Positions 45,201 to 56,200 of a stretch of DNA of 64,000 nucleotides are shown piece after piece (position 1 is the first letter of the stretch; each line of letters starts with the position of its first letter). Position numbers and translations under genes: made by a program. The notes under the pieces were generated by a model. That model was not told the origin of the DNA. It made no database searches and saw only the letters and a program-made list of their open reading frames with translations. This DNA comes from Yamagishiella unicocca (taxonomy: Eukaryota; Chlorophyta; Chlorophyceae; Chlamydomonadales; Volvocaceae): the NCBI GenBank assembly GCA_003116995.1, contig BDSL01000001.1, positions 3,100,001 through 3,164,000 of the forward strand, in the 5' to 3' direction.

Positions 45201-48200
45201 AGGCAAGACTTTCGAGGATCCTCACACTTCTAGAAACGCGGTCGTAACTAAAAATGCGAAATACTACATGCAATTTCACGTCTGGCACAACCCTACCTGT
45301 GTGGCATCCAAGCCCGCCGTGTGGGCCGCAACCCTGGCCTCATTGTTGCTGCTGAGCGGCCCCACTAGGAAGGCGGGCTGGCTGCTCGTTGCGGCTGCGG
45401 CTTGCAAGGTGGGATGCCTTGCAGCTGCGGGCATATTGACGAAGACCAGCGCACGCATAGTGAGAGAAGCGTTGGAGGCTGTGATGTCGATCCCGGCCGC
45501 TGCACCATTACGAAAGTCCAGGATTATGGGCCTTGCCGGGTCTCCAAGCACTGTCGACGGCGTGGCGACATTAGCCTGTTGGGTGAATCAACAGGGAGAA
45601 ATGGTTGGCATCTTCTTTTGAGACGGGCTAGCCACATTGTTGGTCGATAGGGGGATTAATGACTGCAGCTGCATGAGGCATGCTAGTGCCGCCCCTTTAA
45701 ACCCCAACCTGCAGGAATCATGACGGGCGGCCCCATGGCAGCCCCGTACATCGCAGCAGGTTTGTACGGCAGAGGGTGCGGCGCCGCTGCCTGTGCCACA
45801 CCATGCTTGAGCGCAGCCTTGGAGCTACTTCGATCCTTGGCCTGCCCATTTCACCCCTCGCCGCCTCCTGCCGTCCCTTACTCCCTTCCCTTGCTTTGCC
45901 GCCATCCAGAGGTGAACCGAACCGACCAAACCTAAAACCCTAGATCCCATCTCGCGCACGGCGCACCTGGCGTGTCATAAAGATACCGCACCTGGCGTGT
46001 CATAAAGCTGTCGTCTGGATCCCTCTTCAGCGTTGTCGCAACAGGTAAGCTTGTCTTTATGAACACCCGCATTGGCCGTGACTTCATCCTCGACAGGTCC
46101 AATGGATCAGGCGTGTCCGCCCAAGACGTCAGGGTGTGAGGGGTAACCTCGCCTACTCCCAGAACGACATCGTCCATGCCAGTCACCTCGCACAAATTCA
46201 CTGGCGCCAGCAAGCACAGCGGGTGCGAGAAGAAGGAAGGCGAAAGGCTCCGGCTGAAGGTGGTGTTGAAGGTGGCGGCAGCATGGGGCGACTGGCCACT
46301 TCCAGCGGCTACGTCGCCTGGAACCGTACAGGTGCAGGTCAGCCATGTGGATCCACCACCGCCTCCACCCGCTTCCTGCCCAGCACCAGCACCACCGCTG
46401 CCACCCGCTTCCTGCCCAGCACCACCACCACCGCCGCCACGCGCTTCCTGCCCAGCGGTGCCCTGACCGCCCGGAATGGCGACGTCGCCACTGCTGACCG
46501 CTGTCGTAGTGGTGCTGGTTCCGGAGCTGCTGCTGGCGAGGCAGTGGTACAAATCCGCGTCGTCTAGGCCGGCGGGTCCACAGGGCGTGGGTGGTGCTGG
46601 CCACACGGGGCTGGGCTCATCGGTCATCAGGACGTTGTGCATCGTCATCAGCACACCGACAGTGCTCGCGTTCAGGATCAGCAGCGCCGGGCCGCCGTTG
46701 GCCCCACTGCCGCTCACCTGCAGGGTGCGTGTGTGTTGGGGCGGCGGATGGCGGGCAGGAGGCGAAGGAGTGAGCCGGCTACCCAACAGAGGCGGATGGC
46801 GCGCCAGGATCGTCAAGATGGCCGACTGAAACATTTGATGAGAGGATAGCAGGGGACAGAGGCTATAGCAGTTGCTGTGCGGGGGGGTGCGGGTATGGTC
46901 AGCGGTTAGTTAGTCGCCAGGAGCCTGCCACTCAGCGACCTGGCTGGTGGTTGGATGACGGTCGACATGGTGTTAGCGGATGACCCCTGGTGCCTTGCCT
47001 CACATTGACCTGGCCTACCCCAGCACTGGCACTGGCCCACAAGGGTTCCGGAGCCGCACGGCTTCTGCCGTCCGGCCGTACCACAAGGGTTCCGGAGCCG
47101 CACGGCTTCTGACGTCCGGCCTTACCACAACGCGCTATCGCACTGAGTACCCCGGGTCTGAGTGCTTGGACCACGTCCCGGTTTGGACAAAACGCCACTG
47201 CAGCCGTGACCCCATGACAATTCCAGCCATCCCAGCCACCAGAGATAAACCCCACTGCTGCTTCCTTACCCACCCAACCCCGACTCCGCGTGGCCTTCGT
47301 ACAGGGCCCCCAGGGGGGAGCTTACAAGTTTCGCCTGCACCGGCTTCAGCATGTCGGTCTGGACTGCGCAGTGCTCCCGGTCTAAAAGCACCGGTGGCTG
47401 TAACCAGACACTGCTGATCCACGACGCCAGCTCGACCGAAGCCAGCCGCAACTGTACGTTCCGTAACACCAGGCGCCGATTCTCGGGCGCCCCGAGGGCC
47501 TTGCGCTGCAGGTCGAAGGTCCACACGAGGGCCGCGAACATGGCATCCGGCATGTTCAATGACACGCCGTACGGCAAATTGGTCAGAGTGAGGTCCTGCA
47601 GTTGGACGCGACCGTGCAGCTTCTGTAGCGGCAATGCGTAGGCCAGGGCTGCCAGATCTATCTCTGGACCGCCGGCTGTGACGGAATCCGATGTATTGGG
47701 GCTACGAGCGGGGCCGCCAATTACGACCCGGAGTTGCGGGATCGGCTGGGGTACGGCAGAGGGCCTGCCGTTCAAACCCACGTACGGCATCGCTACTTTG
47801 GCAAAGCTGATGTCGTGCGGCACATGGAGGAAGAGAGAAACCTCCGGCATCAGCGTCCCTTGTTGGGGTGATTTGTTGTCCTGGCGCTGTACGTGATAAG
47901 GCAGGGTCGCAATCGCATCGACCAGCTGCTGGCCGCTGTGAACAGTGTCGGCGATGCAGGGCATGGCCGTGAGGGGCGCGCCGCTGCAGATAAGCTGGAC
48001 GTTGTCTAGGTCGGCAACGGGTGTGGACAGCCGGGTCACGTAGAGTGAATAGGGCAGCACGATGAAGCTGGGCGATGGAGAGGATTGGCAGGCAAAGTAT
48101 TGTTGTTGAGCCAGCTCCATGCAAGATGGCGTGACAATGGTAACGTTGCGCAACAGCAGCCGGGCGCCGGAAGTAATTCCAAAGGCGCGCGGGACCATGA

Positions 48201-48552
48201 AAAGCTGGGGCGATAGGATTGAGGGCGACAACGGCAATGAGGCTCCGCCGAGGGTAAGATTGAAGATGCTCAGACTGCCACTTGCGGGTACAGTGAGGAG
48301 CCCGGTCGATCCAGCAAGGTCCAGCACGGCTCCCGCCCTGCCGGTAATGACGACATGTGCTTGCGGGAGCTGACCGCCTGCTACACCCTGTCCAGTCAGC
48401 AATAATGTCACATTACGATCCAGGTTACACACAAGCTGGCTGGCGGCGTTGATTAAGCAGGTTGAAAGGAACTCAGCAACGGTCGACGTAATGCCTTCGG
48501 CCTGAGGCTGAACCGCAATAAGCACAACCACCGCTAGATACCAGCTGCGCAT
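39299..48552 (-). CDS. Receptor-like protein kinase (complete, 8 exons), probable pseudokinase
   Basis: Minus-strand exons 48552-47326, 46717-45992, 45575-45297, 44587-42728, 42318-41974, 41725-40592, 40310-40243 and 39719-39299 join in phase to 2019 residues. It starts with a signal peptide (MRSWYLAVVVLIAVQ). About 1000 extracellular residues follow, with repeated beta-rich segments of the kind LVLRNVQL / LLLRNVTIV, many N-glycosylation sites and a Gly-rich GAGQEAGG insert. One membrane helix (about 1035-1062) precedes a basic RRRRWGRQR stop-transfer. The cytoplasmic kinase domain shows LIGRGTQSVVYRG, VAVKSF (Lys1358), VVHGNLSTSNVLL (residues 1574-1586), CDFGLAG (Asp1860) and YTAPEL. The catalytic loop has Asn1578 where HRD has Asp. 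About 250 low-complexity residues separate the catalytic loop from DFG. The closest group is the plant/algal TKL-type kinases. The ligand is unknown. Confidence 0.88.
39891..40238 (-). repeat. 10-bp minisatellite in receptor kinase intron 7
   Basis: About 34 units of CCTGACCCTG and CCTGACACCG alternate in blocks, including a 60-bp higher-order repeat. They lie between exons 7 and 8. The long minus-strand open frame across it (QGQAGSGRVRRCQ type) is partly real exon 8 and partly repeat artefact. Confidence 0.95.
46340..46460 (-). repeat. ~27-bp coding repeat in receptor kinase exon 2
   Basis: Three units of roughly CCGCCACCCGCTTCCTGCCC (+ strand) encode GQEAGGSGG / GQEARGGGG on the minus strand. 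This is an in-frame Gly-rich insert in the extracellular domain. Confidence 0.8.
47035..47125 (-). repeat. 44-bp tandem duplication in receptor kinase intron 1
   Basis: CACAAGGGTTCCGGAGCCGC followed by ACGGCTTCTG and a GTCCGGCC tail occurs twice in succession. It is non-coding. Confidence 0.8.
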
Positions 48553-49641
48553 CCGTAGGTGTTATTGCGGATGGCCGCATCCCATTCTTATTGACCGCAG
48601 TTATCCACTGCGGTATACTGTTGGTTCATAATGAAGTTACGTCCAAGCTCCTCAGGCACCCAGAGCTACGTTGCGCTAATTAGGAGTTCAAGCCTCCAAC
48701 TAGCGCAATCCGACGCGGCGCCCAAGGAGCCGTGTCAAAGTCGCAAAGGCTCTCGCAATCACAGGGAGACGATTAGCGTCAAGTCACGGAGAGCGTTGAA
48801 GCATGGCTTACATTAGCTAAGGAAAAGCAAGAGGCAATGTTCGCAGGATTAAGGTTGGCGGGAAGGGATAGAAGAGTAACGTAAACTGCAGCATGCGTCA
48901 TCCATCGCCGTTAACAATTTACGCTTGCCACATGTGTGACTATGCTTATGCATTTAACGGGCAATTCCTAAGAGACCGGCACATTCTGGGTACGGCAAGG
49001 CTTATTTCGTTATTTGCACGACCAGTACGAGCGTATGACACAATGGGGAGCACGGTACGACATGTCAGGCTCCGTGGCTCCCGACACGATCGGTCGGGAG
49101 CGTGAGTTTATGGCTAGCTGCTGAGAGGTGGAGTTGAGTTCCAGTCGGTGGGCCTTGAATTAGGGGCGATCGTGGACCCTCTGTCTCTCCAGTAAGCAAG
49201 GGTACCACCCCAATGGCGCCAGGCATGCCTGGGGGCGGTCAATGGTAATTGCGCCAGGCATGCCTGGCGCCATTGGGATGGTACCATTCATAACTCGGTC
49301 ACTCGGTCACCTGTCGGGTGAATGGATGAGGATGATCCCAGGCAGTAGGGGCCCCTGTGCTTGCGTACGCCCCCATTTGTAAACGATACATACCTACATA
49401 CATGGGACGACCGGGTGTACAGCCAGTACAGGACCAATTTAACCCGACCGTAGAGGGCTGCAGGGCCCTATGTATACCCTCGTCCTGCTTAGTATATGTT
49501 AGTTAAATTGTTACAGTATCCGCAAGCCCAGGCGAACACAGGACCAATTATCAGTGCAGACCGCGCTTCACACAAGGCGCAAAACTTGAACTTCCGAAAC
49601 TTTCTAGGAAACGGAATTTGATCTGCAGACCTCAACGTATC
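48553..49641. promoter_or_regulatory. Divergent upstream region of receptor kinase and Asn-synthetase-like gene
   Basis: This 1.09-kb spacer lies between the kinase ATG (48552, minus) and the PP-loop gene ATG (49642, plus). No open frame of note was found. It contains a long inverted repeat at 49201-49285 and AT-richer sequence around 49490-49560 that could hold the rightward promoter. Confidence 0.5.
49201..49285. repeat. Long inverted repeat (hairpin)
   Basis: The left arm begins GGTACCACCCCAATGGCGCC and continues AGGCATGCCTG. The right arm is its reverse complement, ending ATTGGGATGGTACC, with one mismatch over about 32 bp and a loop of about 20 bp. Each arm also contains the palindrome CCAGGCATGCCTGG. 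It could be a small MITE-like element or a cruciform. Confidence 0.85.
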
Positions 49642-51859
49642 ATGCTGGCAGCAGCAGGCGCGCTGGTATCCACCATCGGTATCATTATTTTCGTACGGAT
49701 TCGGCGGCGAGGATGGCGACGCCACTTGAGGCTGCGCCAAGAGCTAACACGAGCTCTCGTCGACATTTCACAACACAAGGACTGGGATTCGAAAGCTGCA
49801 TGCGTCCTGCTCAGTGGCGGCTTGGACAGCGCTATTGCCGCGGAGGTTGGAGGCGGAGTGCTGGGACTGAGGGCTGCTTTCACAGTAATCTGCGCTGATG
49901 GTCAGTCCATGGAAGAGTCGTGCCCGGGGTGCGGGGAAGCTTATCGGGCGGCCTGATGGGTGTGCGCCAGTTCCGGTGCAGCCGTCGCTGTGATGGTCAG
50001 CTTGGTAATGGAGGGGCGAGCCATGGCTGAGTACCCACTGGGTAGGCTTGTTGGGAAAAGTCACATATCGGCAACCGCAGGCATAGTTGTTGGATCCCAA
50101 ATTGCAAGATGCGCGTCTAGGCAACGTACGGCAACTTTAGTCACCGAAGCGCGGTTGCAGCGCCACAACTATTGATGATGTAGCTTCACGCTGCATTGGC
50201 TTCACTGTGTGAGTCGGCGGCGCTCACCCTCCTGGAATGACTTGCCCTACCGCTGTTGCTTCCCCTCCTCATGTGCACACCCGCCAAGATGCCACCGACC
50301 TGCCGTACGCCAAGGCCTCCGCTGCCGCAGCCGGCTTGCAGCATCACGTAATCCGCATTGGCTTGGACGAGCTGCTGCGTCGCCACCTGCCTACGGTCAT
50401 ACGTGTGACTCAGAGCTTTGACCCGATGACTCTCAGGAACGATGTGGCCAGTAAGCTGGCTGGGCTGGGAGGGACCACAGCGGTTCGTAAGAGTGAACCC
50501 GTCTGTGCGCACTGATCTGGCGCCAGATTGTTCGTCGCTAGGATGTGGTCTTCTTTGGCTCCTCTTTGATACCCCACCTTCTCCCCTCACTTGGTGCTGT
50601 ACTCCCAACAACAGCACCCTAGCCACGGGTGCTGCAATAGTACCAATGCCCCTGAAACGTTAAGCACAAGCAAACCCTCACCTAAATCCGTGCCTTCCCG
50701 CCGGCTCCCACCGCAGTCGCGTGCGCACTCAACGAGGCCGCTTCCCAGGGCTACCGTTGCGCCATCACTGGAGACGGTGCGGACGAGCTACTCGGCGGCT
50801 ACAGCTTCACGCATGGCTTGGCGCCGACCGCATGGGCGGCGCATCGGGCCCATATGGCCCGTGTGATGGAGTTTGGCAGCTCCCGCATCGGAGCGCACCT
50901 GGGTGTCTTCGTCGCGTCGCCTTTCACTCAACCGGGCGTCAAGGCAGCAGCGCTGGCGATGCCAAAGTCTGATTGCGTAGCGGTGGGTGGGCGATTGGGT
51001 CGGTGGGTGAGTCAGCGGTCGCTTGGTCCAACAGGCACAGCGGCCGATGATCTTCACCTGGGCAGCTCCGAAGCCAGCGCGCGCATTTGACGCCTGCGGA
51101 TTCGCGCTGGGTGATGCTGCAGGCGACCGACAGCGGGACTACGCTAGGCAAGATGCCGCTGCGGCAGCTGTACCCGCGGGTGACTTCGTGCATGCGACGG
51201 AAGGACCCAATCGAGGTGAGTTCGGAAGTCGATAGGGAGTTCGGAAGTCGATGGAGAGTTCTGCCTAAACTGGCGAGCTCTCTTTGCACTTGGTTACTAG
51301 CCGCTCGGCATGTGCACTGGTTGATCTGGGTCACGCGTTGCGTGCCAGCTCGCAATGGATACGTCAGCGCCAAAGAGTCGAAGTGTGCTCGAGGCTAGCG
51401 GGCGGTGACAGGACAGGACATGCCGCACGCGCCGATGCGTGCAGGTTGGGTGCGGCACAACTGCGCTGTCGAAGCCCGGCTACTTCGACGGGATGGTGAC
51501 TGACGAGCAGTTTGCGACGGAGTCGTCGTACATTTCGCAGCAGCACGGCGTGGAGATTCGTGACAAGGAACACCTGTTCTATTACCGGGGGTTCAGGTGT
51601 GCCGAGTCGCCTCCCTGGAGGGCTGTCAAAGCGGGCGTTGCGAAGCTGCACCCAGGCCTGTACAAGGCGTTGCCTCATTATATTTGTGCCATAATAATAT
51701 ATGAAGAACGCTCAGATGATAATCCATAAACCGTGACATAAACCGTGACATCCAACCGTGTCGTCTCGAACCACACCCGAGCGCAGGGAAACGTTCCCCA
51801 ACGGCGTCGTCCCCAACAAGCCCCGGCATGGCAGCGATCCGTGTCCCAAGTGCGGGTGA
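49642..51859 (+). CDS. Asparagine-synthetase-like PP-loop ATPase without glutaminase domain (6 exons)
   Basis: Exons 49642-49900, 50289-50450, 50717-50982, 51123-51215, 51445-51596 and 51787-51859 join in phase to 334 residues. It has the ATP-pyrophosphatase PP-loop LSGGLDSAIAA (about 57-67), then the domain features of asparagine synthetase C-terminal halves: AFTVICAD, DLPYAKASAAAAGL, TGDGADELLGGY (about 158-169), SPFTQP, LGKMPLRQLYP and RRKDPIE. The N-terminal class II glutaminase domain is absent. Instead there is one hydrophobic helix (VSTIGIIIFVRI) and an Arg-rich stretch, a signal anchor or targeting sequence. The C-terminus ends CPKCG, half of a zinc-binding motif, and internal cysteines may complete it. 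The substrate is unknown; adenylation of a carboxylate or amide by ATP is the general chemistry of the fold. Confidence 0.85.
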
Positions 51860-53270
51860 GTCGAATGCACGCAAGCTACGGCCGTTACTGCCCACATTGA
51901 ATTGCGGTCCCTTCGGTCGGTGTCATCTTCCCGCCTGTGCCGCTGGCACCCGCCCCAGCCAGCCCCATTCATCTATGTATTAGGAACTGTTACAGTGGGC
52001 CCCAGGCCAGAAGATAGAGCCATCGGGCGCATCGTCTGAATAGAGCCATCGGGCGCATCGTCTGACACTGGAGGTATATGGTGGTGGTTCCCTCCGGCCG
52101 CAGGTACCAGCTGTCCGATCGATTCCAGACATTCTGTGTGACGTGCGGCCACTACGACCCAAAACTGCGCACCCGCCACGACCCCTGAGCTCCTATATTG
52201 ATCCACGCTGTACGGCGTGTGCACCTGCCGGTCAAAATTGCCGTATTCATCAATAGGTTCAACTAGGGCATCAATAGCCTCAACTGCTTCTGGCGTGGCC
52301 GAGTTTGCCTGGGTACTGGTTGTTGTGGATAGCTGCCCGATTGCCGACGTTTTGCCCATGCACGGGGTGATGAGATGGTGGTGACTTGTGTATCTGTCGT
52401 TGTGTGGGGAAAGCACTGGACACAGGTTCTATTCCGGCGAACCTCCAGTAGCACTGAGTAGCAGAACACCGCTCAGTGTATTCGGCTGGCAGGCCTGCAG
52501 CGGTCCCATCATGCTTGGATGCCGTATCATCTTCGATCTTGCCTGGAAACCAGTGAAAAAGTAGCTGTCGTGTTAGTGGTTCAGGCGCTGTAGTTGCTTT
52601 CTATGTCCCGGGTGTTGGCTTCTTGTAGTGGTTATGGCAGTTGTTTTCCCGCTTGTCGCCCCAGTCTCACTTAGCTATTGCTGCAAGGCGATTGTGGGTC
52701 AATAAAAGGCCTGATTCAAGGCCTATCTTGTGTCACGGGGCTATTTGCGTTCGCACTGCTCCCTTACATGTTTCATGGGTAGTTCAACAATCGAATAACA
52801 TAGAATTGGTGTATTGCCCTGTTCCCACAGTCCAGGAGGTATTCCGCTTGAAGGGGCTTACATTCTAACAACTTTGCGTCACCAACGGTGGACACATAAC
52901 TTTCACACCGTACAGTAAGGTCTCCTTCTACTCACATCAAAGTACTTTGAGTTTGCCAAAGAGATGTACCGGTATCTTGCTCGGCCCTTGCATATCCTGG
53001 CCAGTTTACACTACACTAGACTTTGCACTACACTAGACGTGCCGCGCAGAGGCGATGACCTCAGCACATCACTGACATAATCTAAATCTAGAGTAGACAA
53101 CAAATGCTAAAAAGTTACTGCAACGAGACTGACGCGACCGCAATGTCTGCTATAGCGGAATAGCCACCAGTTACGGATGTAACCTGAAAGAACAGGGCTC
53201 ATGAGCGTAGGTTATTTGCAATGGTCGGAAGCGTGTGGCGTTGTGAGTTCTCCCGGAGGCTAGAAATAAG
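51860..53270. other. Intergenic stretch with an R1 repeat
   Basis: No supported gene is seen. An R1 copy lies at 51985-52085. A minus-strand frame of 147 codons (51973-52416) runs across the repeat and is probably chance. The right half, from about 52500, is AT-richer and likely includes the carboxypeptidase promoter. Confidence 0.45.
51985..52085 (+). repeat. Dispersed repeat family R1, copy with internal duplication
   Basis: It starts CTGTTACAGTGGGCCCCAGG and matches the R1 core, but 28 bp (TAGAGCCATCGGGCGCATCG plus TCTGA) are duplicated head-to-tail at 52014-52070. It lies 3' of the PP-loop gene. Confidence 0.75.
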
Positions 53271-56200
53271 ATGTCCTTCGCACTTGCGCAGGGCTCCGAA
53301 AATGACGTTGTGTTTGCAAGGCTCAAGTCATTACAAGACACTGTAAAGGGCTTGAAACCGGGTAAGGGTTACGCTTTTGGGGATAAAAGTTAGGCCGGCA
53401 ACACTAATGCACGGTGTCTGCGGTTGCAGGCAAGAGCGATGCGACAGTGGTTGCAGTAGTGCAGGAAGTATTGGGGTTCTTGATTGCTTGCTCGACGCAG
53501 GATGTGGTAAGTTGAAGCTGCTGCGCCACGTGCTGCGGACGCATGTCCACAACCGTGCCAAACCAAATTTCGCAGATCAACGTGGCAATCAAAGTACTGG
53601 AGGATGGTATCGTGCTCAGCCCCCAAGCTGGCACGATCCTGCGGCTGGAGGTATGCATAAATTGGTTCCCTCCCCCATGAACGGGTAAAATACCTCCCCC
53701 TCTTGCCGTCACTCCCTTAGACGACGCGGCGGCATCCGCAGCGTGCGCCCATCATTCGGATTAGACGCTGCTGAAACGAGGGGTCCATGCTTGCGGGGGT
53801 TCGGATGCTTATGCCGGTCCCAGAGCATGCATCCTGATGTCCGAAATTGCTGGCTTGCAGGGAGGCCTCAAACAAGTAATCAAACACTTGAGAGCCGCTG
53901 CTGCGCTGCCTGCCGTGGCGGGCCCATGCGCCCGCATCCTCGCAGTGGCAGCCGCCACCAGCACGGTCACGCAGCAGGCGCTGGCCAAGGAGAAGGTCGG
54001 TCGACGAGTGGGTCGTTGAAACGAGGAGGGCGGCTGGGCTGAGGGGGCGGGATGGTGATGTTGGCGGCGTTGGGTCCGGGTGCCTGCGCGCAGACAGGGT
54101 GGATTGCCCAACGGAGACGCTGTTGCGTCCTGTCCTCAAATATTCTGCATATTTATTGGGACATATGTATGTTTCCATGCGTGCACGCCGGTCAGCTCTC
54201 TCAGTTGCGCTGCCCTAGCACGTGTATGACATGAAGGCAGCCCAAAACCCTTCAGCTGGCCGGGTCGTATGGGGGCGTATGCTAAAAGCAAGAAGGTGCC
54301 AGCTTGGAGGCGCACGTCACGTCATGTGCTGTCTGGAAGCTGGCCGGGAGTACCAGTTGACATGCGGCAGCGACCAGGGCAGGGCGGCAGCGACCAGGAG
54401 TTGGGGCGGGTGGCGAGGGGGTTTAGGGTTACGAGAGAAAACCCCGTGTGTCGGCACTATAAGTCGGCACTGGAAGTAAAACCGATTAGGAAATGTGTGG
54501 CGCATACGTTTGCAACTGCGTGCTGGAGAACTTGGTTTAGATACCTAAATCCGGAAGCGTACCCAGGCTGCTGTGTCTAGATGAGCGTAAACAAGGACCT
54601 CGCGCTGTGGTGGCGGGTAGGCAGCAGGGGGCCGGCGAATTGGGTTCTCGCTTGAGCGGGGGCAGGTGGTTCAGCTGGGAAACTGGGCTGGTGCCTGAGG
54701 CGGTGTACTGGGCAAAGGTTTGCCGCCCACCGGTCGGCGCTGTCGGGCTCTCGAGTTGCGACACTCGTGGCCAGCTGTGGCGGGGCTCGCCATGAGGTGA
54801 ACGCCATTTCGACGCTACCCCAGCGGCCCTGCGGCCGTCCCACGTCAGCCAGGACACCGGCCGTCCCACAACAGCCCGGCCATCAGCCGTCCCACCCCAC
54901 GCGCTACCCCAGCGAGGAGTCTGTTTTGCGCTGGCCTGCTCCCGCTAATTGCCAGTGTGCACTCCCTCCCCGCCGCCCGCTACAGGGTTGGGGGCTGCTG
55001 CTGCTCAACACGTGCGCCCTGCACGTGCGGGATCCAGCAATCGCCGGCCCCCTCTGCGAAGCCATGGCGCACATCACGCGGGCGCCCAAGGTAACTGGGG
55101 GCCAGGGCGGCAGGGGGTAGCGGCAGGGGGTGAGGAGGTGGTAGCACACGTCTCCTTCACCCGCCGTCTCCCCTCCCTTCACGGTGTTCTCGTCGCTCCC
55201 CTCTGCCCTCGGTGCCGCTGCCGGCTCACAGGGCGCCGTGCAGCTGGAGTGCGACAGCTTGCTGCCTGTGATGCAGGAGATGCTGGTGTGCTACTTAGGC
55301 AACTGGCCAGTCTTCGTAAGTTTACGCGGCTGGCAAGGAGCCGCAGACTGGAGTACCGCCTCTGCAGGCGCTACCTCTAGCCTAGCGGCTACTCGCGGCC
55401 CTGCTTTAGCATCTTGAAACACCGGAACCTGACCACGCTTTGAAAACCGTCCTATTTGCCAGCCGGCTTGATTGCCAGAGCTCTCCATCGCGATGGCAAA
55501 CCCGCGTCCAATGTCCACTTTCCGGTACCTCCTGCGGAAGCTGCGCCTCGCGATACGGCGCGCCGGTCACGTGGCCGTACACCCGTACCACCTGAAAAGG
55601 CCCCGCTATCTTACCTGGCAGGGCTGGGTGCTGAAGCTGATGAAGAACCTCTCGAAGCATGAGCACCTGCAGTACGGCGGTGGGCCGTACGGCAACGGGT
55701 CCAGCCCGCTCGGTAATGCGCGTGGCGGCAATGGCGTGCTGACGGCGAACGGCGAGGGCGTGCGGCTGCTTCTGGGAGTAGCCCGGGTGCTGGCCCGCAT
55801 TCCGGAGCAGCGCAAGCTACTAAAAGTGGGTGCACCGGGCTTGTGGGGTTTGCATTCTCTCCCTGGCTCGCGTCGCACCTCCACCTTGTGCCACGGAAAA
55901 GGCGCTGGTACCGTAGCGCGAAAGCAACACCCATCGGACCCACATCAGCGCTCCCGATGAATGGCCGTTAGTTGGTAGCACAGTTTGTTCAGTTGGGTGG
56001 TTGGCCTCCGGGTTATGGGGCGCATGCTTGAGGGCGCATGTGTTTCCAGCGGCCTCACCGATCCGTCCCCGCCCCCGCCCCCCGGGTGCTGTCCACAGCG
56101 CGTGAGCCGCACGCTGTGGCTCCTGTGCCCCCACGTGCTGGTGCCGCTGCCCCCCCTGGAGCCGCTGGTTCCGCTGCCGAACAAGGACGCGCCGCACCTG

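Noticed and set aside
51973..52416. 147-codon minus frame
   Set aside because: It runs through an R1 repeat with an internal duplication, and no motif or exon partner was found.
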